Of a stretch of 5,838 nucleotides of DNA, positions 1-5,300 are shown piece after piece (the first letter of the stretch is position 1; every line of letters starts with the position of its first letter). Below the pieces are notes generated by a model. It worked only from the letters and a program-made list of their open reading frames with translations. It was not told the origin of the DNA and ran no database searches. Both the position numbers and the translations under genes were made by a program. The DNA is from Bacteroidota bacterium. GTDB lineage: Bacteria; Bacteroidota; Bacteroidia; Bacteroidales; VadinHA17. The stretch spans positions 1-5,838 of the forward strand of contig JAKAXP010000153.1 in NCBI GenBank assembly GCA_021816545.1. Reading direction: 5' to 3'.

Positions 1-530
1 TTGGTAAAAACCTTCCGGAAGATGCCCTTCCGCTCGAAGTATCCTATTACGAGGTGAGCAATGCACCAATGAGGCCTTCAGTCTATGGTACCGGCGAGAT
101 GGTTCCTGCAAGCGGCGGCGGTAACGACATTGAAACCCTAGGGGCTGCAGGAGCCTGGGTGGCAACAGCACCTGACCTGATGAGACTGCTTCTTGCAGTT
201 GATGGCTTTGATAACCCGAAGGACATACTCTCGCCTGAGAGCGTTGAGTTCATGACCGATGTATACAACGGTTATGCCCCGGTAGGTTGGAGGGCTACTC
301 TCACAAACGGGACATGGTGGCGCACCGGATCGTTTTCCGGTACCACAGCCATGCTCAAGCGAATGCCTGACGGAACGGCGTGGGTGGTGTTGATGAACAG
401 CAGCGGCTGGAACGGACCTGAGCTGACTTCCGATATAGATCATATGATGGCAAGATTCCTTCAGCGCGTAAACCAGTGGCCTGAGACAGACCTGTTCAGT
501 TATTCGGCTCCTGTACCGCTGAGATTCTGA
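1..530 (+). CDS. Serine hydrolase, beta-lactamase/PBP-like (PF00144), C-terminal part; 5' end outside window
   Basis: The reading frame is open from the left edge (first whole codon at 3) to TGA at 528-530, giving about 175 C-terminal residues. A GTG at 54 lies inside this frame but is not the true start, because coding continues upstream of it. Two segments are typical of the serine beta-lactamase/D-alanyl-D-alanine peptidase fold. One is the stretch LGAAGAWVATAPDLMRLL (nt 138-191), matching the usual 'aGGl.sTa.Dlarf' helix region. The other is WWRTGSFSGTTA (nt 315-350), the place of the third active-site motif (KTG or HTG) followed by the glycine turn. Here the first motif residue is Arg rather than Lys or His. 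The nucleophile motif SxxK and the YxN motif would lie upstream, outside the window, so catalytic competence cannot be judged. Members act in the periplasm or on cell-wall-like amides and esters; the substrate is unknown. The next gene lies 36 bp downstream on the same strand and may be cotranscribed. Confidence 0.85.
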   Translation, partial: GKNLPEDALPLEVSYYEVSNAPMRPSVYGTGEMVPASGGGNDIETLGAAGAWVATAPDLMRLLLAVDGFDNPKDILSPESVEFMTDVYNGYAPVGWRATLTNGTWWRTGSFSGTTAMLKRMPDGTAWVVLMNSSGWNGPELTSDIDHMMARFLQRVNQWPETDLFSYSAPVPLRF

Positions 531-566
531 CTGTCTGCAGTGTCATGACCGCAAATTACAACGCCG

Positions 567-1289
567 GTGTGCTTTACAGTTAACGTAAATATCGTAAAGG
601 AAGAGCTTGAATCACGTTATGGCAGCGAGCTCATTGACCACGACAAATACCGGCCAAGCTACTATTACCATGCCTACAGCCTTCCGTCAATGCCTGTGGT
701 CTGCTCTGACCGCACGGCGGGGATAAGGCTTTTCAGATGGGGGCTGATCCCCTCATGGGTAGCCGATGAGAGCGAGGCCAATGATATAATGCTCAAGACC
801 TTCAATGCCCGGTCTGAAACTGTATCAACCAAGCCTGCCTTCAGGGACTCGTTTGCCTCCCGGCGTTGCCTGGTGCCTGTGCGGGGTTTCTTTGAGTGGC
901 AGCACCTCGGCGGGAGGAAGATTCCATGGTACATTTCTCTAAAGGGCGAAGATATATTTTCCCTCGCCGGGATATGGGACTCATGGACGATGCAGGGAGG
1001 GATGACCCTCAATACATTCTCGGTGGTAACAACATTCGCCAATGAGCTCATGGAGGAGATACACAATACCAAAAAGAGAATGCCTGTAATTCTTCCCGCT
1101 TCAGCGGAAGATCTTTGGCTGAAGGAGGGACTGGCAGAGGATGCACTGACCTCTCTCATGGAGCCCGTTGCCCCGGACCTCATGTCAGCCCATACAATAA
1201 GTCCGCTGATAACCAATTCCAGGGCTGACCGCAACCGGCCGGAACTGATAATGCCTTTCAGCTACCCTGTCCAGGGTACACTTTTCTGA
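567..1289 (+). CDS. SRAP-family (YedK/HMCES-like) abasic-site crosslinking protein
   Basis: Complete 240-residue protein of the SOS response-associated peptidase family (PF02586). Characterised members form a stable thiazolidine crosslink between their N-terminal Cys2 and abasic sites in single-stranded DNA, shielding the lesion at replication forks. The GTG start is chosen because it puts Cys at position 2, where removal of Met exposes the nucleophile, and because TGA at 546-548 closes the frame just upstream. Visible family motifs are WGLIPSW (58-64), N80-A-R82-S-E84, the GFFEW motif with Glu110, and His166 followed by RMPVIL (171-176). By family analogy N80, R82, E110 and H166 match the DNA-binding and catalytic residues of YedK. 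Three residues (T168, K169, K170) lie between IHN and RMP, longer than the usual IHxRMP spacing. Length is normal for the family. No Shine-Dalgarno sequence is seen before the GTG, and no SOS-type operator is evident in the short 36-bp gap. It converges on the TonB-like gene with 4 bp between stop codons. Confidence 0.95.
   Translation: MCFTVNVNIVKEELESRYGSELIDHDKYRPSYYYHAYSLPSMPVVCSDRTAGIRLFRWGLIPSWVADESEANDIMLKTFNARSETVSTKPAFRDSFASRRCLVPVRGFFEWQHLGGRKIPWYISLKGEDIFSLAGIWDSWTMQGGMTLNTFSVVTTFANELMEEIHNTKKRMPVILPASAEDLWLKEGLAEDALTSLMEPVAPDLMSAHTISPLITNSRADRNRPELIMPFSYPVQGTLF
1263..1278 (+). terminator. Possible weak intrinsic terminator or bidirectional hairpin at the convergent gene junction
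   Basis: TACCCTG and CAGGGTA (1263-1269 and 1272-1278) form a perfect inverted repeat, folding as a 6-bp stem with a GTCC loop. It lies within the last codons of the SRAP gene. On the + strand it is followed by CACTTTTC, a run of only four T; on the - strand no T tract follows. A terminator is expected here because two genes meet tail to tail, but the short stem and poor T run make this weak. Confidence 0.3.
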
Positions 1290-1293
1290 TCAG

Positions 1294-2034
1294 TTATTTC
1301 TGGGAAACAAATACGAATGTCAGGAAGCCTCCCTGTTTTTCGGGAGCACTCTGGTCAGCATTGAATTTTGACTTGAACGCATGCTCAACGGCGGTCTCGG
1401 TAAGGCACGGATCCTTTGTCGTTGAGAGTTTTGATGCAGGCTCTGCCTTGATCACGTTGCCGCCTCGGTCAACGATGATTGCGAGAGTGATCTGGCCGGC
1501 TCCCTCGCACTTGTATATGGGTATCGGCAGGAAAACATGATGTCGTCCTGCCAGGTCATAGAATATCCTAGTAGGTCCCCTGAATGTTCCCTTTTCCTGC
1601 GGTTTTTCCTTTTTTTCAGTGACCTGCGGCTTGATCTCTTCCTTTTCTGCTGCAATCTCTTCCATGCCGGCTTCTTCAGCCATTTTCTGCTGGTCAATGA
1701 AGTTCTTCTCGTTCAGAAGGCCACTCTTTATCATCTCCTCCTTGACCATATTCTCGTATTCCTTCGGATCAATATCTATCGGCTTGTCAGCAAGGTTCTT
1801 GATAACGTTCAGCATCTCTTCAGGACTGATCCCCTGGAACTGATCACTTTTGGCAAGCTCAATGGCTTTCTCCATTTCCGGATCGGGAAGATCCTCATCA
1901 ATGGCAAGTATGATCTCAGCGGCGATCTCACGCTGGAGGGCGGAGATTTTTACGGACATAAAGATCACAGCTACAGTCAGGTGTATTATGATGGTGGCCA
2001 TTATTGCCGTAAATGTGATCTCAAACCTGTTCAT
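1294..2034 (-). CDS. TonB-like energy transducer (TonB family protein)
   Basis: Complete 246-residue protein. A single hydrophobic helix at about 8-28, after a short cytoplasmic N-terminus, fits the inner-membrane anchor of TonB. Residues 31-150 form a periplasmic spacer rich in Glu, Lys and Met, probably helical, with only a short Lys/Pro-containing patch (135-148) instead of the long Pro-rich region of enterobacterial TonB. Residues 165-245 match the TonB C-terminal domain as seen in Bacteroidota: LPIPIYKCEG, then a strand with IIVDRGGNVIKA, then TTKDPC, FNAD, and a final FLTFVFV strand. Cys176 and Cys210 could form a disulfide in the periplasm (inference). The family links the ExbB/ExbD proton channel to TonB-dependent receptors, so its place 45 bp behind a receptor gene suggests a dedicated partner. 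The start is ATG at 2034: the frame is closed by TAA at 2049-2047, and the only other candidate between is CTG at 2037. A strong Shine-Dalgarno lies 32 bp upstream, too far for this start. Confidence 0.85.
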   Translation of the reverse strand: MNRFEITFTAIMATIIIHLTVAVIFMSVKISALQREIAAEIILAIDEDLPDPEMEKAIELAKSDQFQGISPEEMLNVIKNLADKPIDIDPKEYENMVKEEMIKSGLLNEKNFIDQQKMAEEAGMEEIAAEKEEIKPQVTEKKEKPQEKGTFRGPTRIFYDLAGRHHVFLPIPIYKCEGAGQITLAIIVDRGGNVIKAEPASKLSTTKDPCLTETAVEHAFKSKFNADQSAPEKQGGFLTFVFVSQK

Positions 2035-2066
2035 CAGGGGACGAAATTAGTAAAAAAGTCACTCTG

Positions 2067-2074
2067 ACCTCCTT
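2067..2074 (-). promoter_or_regulatory. Perfect Shine-Dalgarno sequence (AAGGAGGT) in the receptor-tonB gap
   Basis: Reading the - strand, AAGGAGGT occurs 5 bp after the TGA stop of the receptor gene. It is a full-length match to the anti-Shine-Dalgarno sequence, unusual next to the other starts in this window, which have none or weak ones. It is 32 bp from the tonB ATG, far outside normal spacing. It is 4 bp from a GTG at 2062-2060 that opens a 13-codon frame ending at 2021, inside the tonB gene. It could recruit ribosomes that then reach the tonB start by coupling or scanning, or the match could be chance. Confidence 0.45.
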
Positions 2075-2079
2075 ATACG

Positions 2080-4503
2080 TCAGAATTGTGCTGTCAGTTT
2101 CAGATTGAGGCTTCTTCTCGTGAGATAGTTAGGCACTGCATACTCCCGTGTCTGCCCCTCACTGTTTCGTACCGTCCGGATCCAGGTGTATGAAATTGTA
2201 TTCCTGATGTCGGCAAGATTGAATATCTCAACGCCTGCCACCAGCTCTTTCATGAATGACTCTCTGTTCTTCGCGGCTGCGCTAAGGAGAACCTTGGAGA
2301 ATCCTATGTCAATACGCCTGTATGGCGGCATCCGGAACCATATGTCCCACTGTTCCCTTCCGGGTGGGGAGGTCGGTATGCCGGTACCGAATGCAATGTT
2401 AATATGAGCCCTGAAATCAGGGTGTCCGGGAAGATAATCCTGGAAGAAGATGCTGAAGTGCACTCTCTGGTCAAAAGGGGCAGGGTACCAGCCTGTTGAA
2501 AGCTCCGGTATCCGGATTTCCGATTTCATGAGTGAGAGGCTGAACCACGACTCCACCCCCTCAACGAATTCGCCGTTGACTCGCATGTCAATCCCGGCTG
2601 CATATCCTTCCGCAATATTGCCCCCGTAATAAATAACCCTGACATTGTCTACCTTGTAAGGGATGAGCCGGTCAAACCTCTTGCCGTAAGCCTCAGCGGT
2701 GAACCTGAATGGCCTGTTCCATGCTGTGAAGTCGTATCGCACTCCAGCCGTAAGGTGGTATGAACGCTGGGCTACAGGGTGATAATTGGCTTCACCGGTA
2801 TCAGGTATCAGTTCCCTGTTGCCGGGAGGCTGGTGATATGCGCCGGCAGCAAGGTGAACCGAGAAACGCCGGGTCAGTTCGGTCCGGAGCGAGACACGCG
2901 GGGAAATCAGCAATTCCCCGTTGTATGTATCATGATAGGCCCTCAACCCGGCGTTCAGGTCACACGCTCGCCCTGCAATGTTGAAGCCCGTCCGGCTTAT
3001 TAACCATCCTTCGGTTGAGATGCTCCGGGCTTCAACGTTCATCACCGAGCGGGTGGTGAGTGTCAGTCCGTCACCTCCGGCACCCGGTGTATACCCGGCC
3101 GAATCGACCCTCAGCCACTCATTCCGGTAAGAATTATAATTCCGGTGCCTGGCGGTGATTCCCCACTCAAGGCCGTTTCTTCCGGAGGTGACGGACCCCC
3201 GGTATGATACCCCCGCGATGAAGCTCCTGAAGGAGTTGCGGGCGTGTGACAGCCAGCTCCCGGCGCCTGCATTGAGAAGGGTGTCAGGGTTGTTTTCGCT
3301 TCCCTCATTCCTGTCCAGCGCAGAGAGGCTGTAAGCACCCCTTATGTCATAGCTTTCATTCTCACCGGCAAGGTTTGCAGAGACTATCAGTTTTGATGAC
3401 AGGTGGTCAGAGTGCTTCCTTTCAAGGGTGACAGCACCGCCGCCACTGTCATAACGGTCACGTTCACCCCCTTCAAAGAATGCATAAAGGCGGTAAGCGT
3501 TCTCAACGGTGCCGAAGGTGGTGGTCTGGCTTCTCGGGATGAAGGTATACCTGTTCAGCGAGCCCCAAAGTGTAAGTGTCAGCAGTGTGCGGCTGTCAGG
3601 TCTGAATCCGGTGACAGCCTGCAGGTCGGCAAAGTGAGGCCTGTATGCGCCCCGGGCATCGAGACTGCCGAGCAGGATGGCATTGGAACGGTATCGGGCT
3701 CCTGCAATAAACCAGAACCTGTTGTCCTTGCTCCGCATCCCGGCATGAGCCGAGGATGTAAGGAGACTGAGCGAAAGCGATCCTTCACGCTTTTCAGGCT
3801 CCCTGTAGGTGATATCCAGGACTGATGACATACGGTCGCCGTACGCAGCGCTGAATCCCCCCGGAGAAAAACTTACCGAAGCCGCAAGGTCGGGATTTAT
3901 CCTGCTCAGCCCTTCCTGCTGCCCGGTGCGTATCAGGTAAGGACGGTAAACCTCCACATCATTTATGTAGACGAGGTTTTCATCATAGCTGCCGCCCCTG
4001 ACCGAATATCCTGAGCTTAACTCACTGAATGTTGTTACTCCAGGGAGAGTTGCCACAGCTGCCTCAATGCCACCGCTCACGGAGGGAATCACAATCCCGG
4101 CCACTACCGGAATGTTTATCACAGTCACATTGTCAGGCCTTGTTGCCCTGACTTCAACCCCTTCAAGGGTTGTTACCATTGGCACCAGCCTGACGGTTAT
4201 CCTTTCGGGCAGACTTGCCGGATTGAGCGTCAGCGTGTCTGAAACGTATCCCACACATGAGACCCTGAGCATGACACGGTCGATGTTTCCCGGTATAAAA
4301 ACCAGCCTGAATGAGCCGTCTTCCCCGGTGACTGTTCCTGTGCTGAGAACGGGAATATATACTGTTGAACCGATGACAGCTACACCTGAGGTGTCAGTGA
4401 CCACACCGGTAATCACCTTCTCCTGCCCATGAATGATTACGGAAGGGATTAAATACAGGATCTGGAAAATGAAGAGCAGTCTTATTGCTGAAGACCTGAT
4501 CAT
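2080..4503 (-). CDS. TonB-dependent outer-membrane receptor with N-terminal carboxypeptidase-like regulatory domain
   Basis: Complete 807-residue outer-membrane protein. Residues 1-26 are a Sec signal peptide, with likely cleavage before Gln27. Residues about 29-107 are a carboxypeptidase-like regulatory (Ig-like beta) domain, with ITGVVTDTSG at its start and the G-Y turn at CVGYVSDT. Residues 112-120 (TLEGVEVRA) are where a TonB-contact segment would sit. The plug domain covers about 120-232, with YSVRGGSYDENLVYINDVEV (166-185) and the plug end FSPGGFSAAYGDRMSSVLDI. Residues about 240-807 form the beta barrel, with alternating strands and a last strand LNLKLTAQF ending in Phe, as expected for Bam-dependent insertion. 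TonB-dependent receptors move large or scarce ligands into the periplasm using TonB energy. No SusD gene is adjacent, so this is not a classic SusCD glycan pair, and the ligand cannot be inferred. The ATG overlaps the upstream stop codon (TGATG), indicating translational coupling. The TonB-like gene follows 45 bp downstream. Confidence 0.93.
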   Translation of the reverse strand: MIRSSAIRLLFIFQILYLIPSVIIHGQEKVITGVVTDTSGVAVIGSTVYIPVLSTGTVTGEDGSFRLVFIPGNIDRVMLRVSCVGYVSDTLTLNPASLPERITVRLVPMVTTLEGVEVRATRPDNVTVINIPVVAGIVIPSVSGGIEAAVATLPGVTTFSELSSGYSVRGGSYDENLVYINDVEVYRPYLIRTGQQEGLSRINPDLAASVSFSPGGFSAAYGDRMSSVLDITYREPEKREGSLSLSLLTSSAHAGMRSKDNRFWFIAGARYRSNAILLGSLDARGAYRPHFADLQAVTGFRPDSRTLLTLTLWGSLNRYTFIPRSQTTTFGTVENAYRLYAFFEGGERDRYDSGGGAVTLERKHSDHLSSKLIVSANLAGENESYDIRGAYSLSALDRNEGSENNPDTLLNAGAGSWLSHARNSFRSFIAGVSYRGSVTSGRNGLEWGITARHRNYNSYRNEWLRVDSAGYTPGAGGDGLTLTTRSVMNVEARSISTEGWLISRTGFNIAGRACDLNAGLRAYHDTYNGELLISPRVSLRTELTRRFSVHLAAGAYHQPPGNRELIPDTGEANYHPVAQRSYHLTAGVRYDFTAWNRPFRFTAEAYGKRFDRLIPYKVDNVRVIYYGGNIAEGYAAGIDMRVNGEFVEGVESWFSLSLMKSEIRIPELSTGWYPAPFDQRVHFSIFFQDYLPGHPDFRAHINIAFGTGIPTSPPGREQWDIWFRMPPYRRIDIGFSKVLLSAAAKNRESFMKELVAGVEIFNLADIRNTISYTWIRTVRNSEGQTREYAVPNYLTRRSLNLKLTAQF

Positions 4504-5183
4504 CAGTCACTCTTTTTTTTCTTGCGGCTCTTGCTCTTTTTTGCCTTGGCTTGTTTGGAGGGTTCATTCTTCAGCAAGCCGTTCTTCACCCCCTGTGCGA
4601 ATTTTTGCCAGGCAAACGGGTTGAGAAGGTTATTTGCAGGGGACTGACCCTTTGTGTACAGATTGTCTGAAATCTGTTGCACCGTATACCGGTAAGCCTG
4701 TCCGGGTGTGGGACTCATGTCGCTCCATATCTGCTGCTGTACCATGGCAAGGTTGTATTCCATATTTTCCATCAGCGGATCAACAGGCTTGTTTTCCAGG
4801 ACAGCCCTCTTGAATTCCGAGTATGTTTTCCACGGAAGGACAAGCACCTCACCAATCTCTATGGTGTCAGTGACCATGATTACATCGGTAATGTAATGAT
4901 CACCTGATGATGTTAACGGGATGGTGAGCAGGGTTGACTTGTAACCGATGGCGCTGAAGAATACCGTATCACCCGGAGCGCTGATAATTGAAAATATTCC
5001 GCGGTGGTCGCTGGCTGCTCCGCGGCGGAGATGCTTTGAATAGATGCTTACGTCGGGAACGATGAAACCCCTTTCGTCAGCTGTCAGGCCGTCTATCTGC
5101 ATATATTTTTTCTCCACGGCCTGGGCCCCAACCCAGGAAAGCGGAAAAGACAGCATGACACAAATCACCAAAAACTTCTTCAA
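4503..5183 (-). CDS. Secreted carboxypeptidase-like regulatory domain protein, first gene of the receptor unit
   Basis: Complete 226-residue protein starting at TTG (5183-5181). No ATG or GTG occurs in frame before an upstream TAA, and this start gives a good signal peptide (MKKFLVICVM..., cleavage near VGAQA, residue 22). Residues about 28-105 resemble a carboxypeptidase-like regulatory domain: GLTADERGFIVPDVSIY, then SDHRGIFSI, then the FSAIGYKS turn. Residues 107-118 (DTIEIGEVLVLP) look like the segment joining that domain to the plug in TonB-dependent receptors, yet no plug or barrel follows. The remainder contains a YSEFKRAVLE helix, a Gln-rich stretch (149-170), NNLLNPFAWQKFAQG (184-198) and a very basic tail (208-224, mostly Lys). 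Similar small proteins are widespread in Bacteroidota, as far as I recall, and their function is not established. The stop codon overlaps the receptor ATG by one base, so the two are probably coupled. A run of eight A in the mRNA falls in the Lys tail just before the stop. Confidence 0.8.
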   Translation of the reverse strand: MKKFLVICVMLSFPLSWVGAQAVEKKYMQIDGLTADERGFIVPDVSIYSKHLRRGAASDHRGIFSIISAPGDTVFFSAIGYKSTLLTIPLTSSGDHYITDVIMVTDTIEIGEVLVLPWKTYSEFKRAVLENKPVDPLMENMEYNLAMVQQQIWSDMSPTPGQAYRYTVQQISDNLYTKGQSPANNLLNPFAWQKFAQGVKNGLLKNEPSKQAKAKKSKSRKKKKSD

Positions 5184-5190
5184 CGACAGA

Positions 5191-5198
5191 TAATTTTG
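5191..5198 (+). promoter_or_regulatory. Candidate Bacteroidota -7 box for iorA (TAATTTTG)
   Basis: TAATTTTG is an exact match to the Bacteroides -7 consensus TAnnTTTG. It would give a leader of about 95 bases before the iorA ATG at 5301. No TTTG -33 element is found at the expected distance upstream, where the sequence is already the start of the oppositely oriented gene. The match could therefore be chance in AT-rich DNA. Confidence 0.3.
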
Positions 5199-5205
5199 CG
5201 ACGTA

Positions 5206-5230
5206 AAGTAAACAATAATGACATTTACTT
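5206..5230. repeat. Inverted repeat, possible operator, in the divergent region
   Basis: AAGTAAA (5206-5212) and TTTACTT (5224-5230) are perfect inverted copies separated by 11 bp. The dyad centre is near 5218, between the candidate promoters of the two divergent units. The geometry suits a dimeric regulator, but the sequence is AT-rich and short, so chance is quite possible. Confidence 0.3.
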
Positions 5231-5253
5231 CTTGATTTTAACTTAACTTTAAT

Positions 5254-5284
5254 CATCTTTACTCTCACCGTAACTGAAAACAAA
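5254..5284 (-). promoter_or_regulatory. Candidate promoter for the leftward receptor unit
   Basis: Read on the - strand, TTTG (5284-5281) is followed after 19 bp by TAAAGATG (5261-5254). The first matches the Bacteroides -33 element. The second matches four of the six fixed positions of TAnnTTTG. Spacing is in the usual range and the site lies about 70 bp before the TTG start codon. The incomplete -7 box keeps confidence low. Confidence 0.25.
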
Positions 5285-5300
5285 TAAAGGCTAAACAATT

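Larger units (their letters stand above)
5184..5300. promoter_or_regulatory. Divergent intergenic region between the receptor unit and iorA
   Basis: This 117-bp stretch is much richer in A and T than the flanking genes. It must hold the promoters for both the leftward three-gene unit and rightward iorA. It contains a perfect TAnnTTTG match on the + strand, a candidate -33/-7 pair on the - strand, a 7-bp inverted repeat, and a TTAACTTAAC tandem repeat at 5238-5247. An AAAGG at 5286-5290, 10 bp before the iorA ATG, is a possible weak ribosome-binding site. No RNA gene or riboswitch fold was recognised. Confidence 0.6.

Noticed and set aside
674..1234. Long - strand open frame (186 codons) inside the SRAP gene
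   Set aside because: Shadow of the SRAP coding frame, which carries all the family motifs; the antisense product shows no coherent fold signature.
1537..2067. Long + strand open frame (176 codons) antisense to the TonB-like gene
   Set aside because: It is the mirror of a real gene whose Lys/Glu-rich codons read as Phe/Leu/Ser on the other strand. The translation has no recognisable domain, whereas the - strand frame has a membrane anchor and a TonB C-terminal domain.
3403..3825. A 140-codon + strand frame inside the receptor gene
   Set aside because: Antisense shadow of the beta-barrel region with no domain signature.
4501..4523. Eight-A run at the end of the small secreted protein gene as a programmed frameshift site that could fuse it to the receptor
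   Set aside because: The -1 frame, which is the receptor's frame, meets TGA two codons before the receptor ATG, so no fusion can form. The +1 frame leads into an unrelated reading of the receptor gene. The run simply encodes Lys.
5077..5298. A 73-codon ATG frame on the - strand covering the intergenic region and the start of the small secreted protein gene
   Set aside because: It overlaps the signal peptide and domain of the 226-residue protein in another frame. The TTG-started frame has a clear signal peptide and domain, and this one has no recognisable features.
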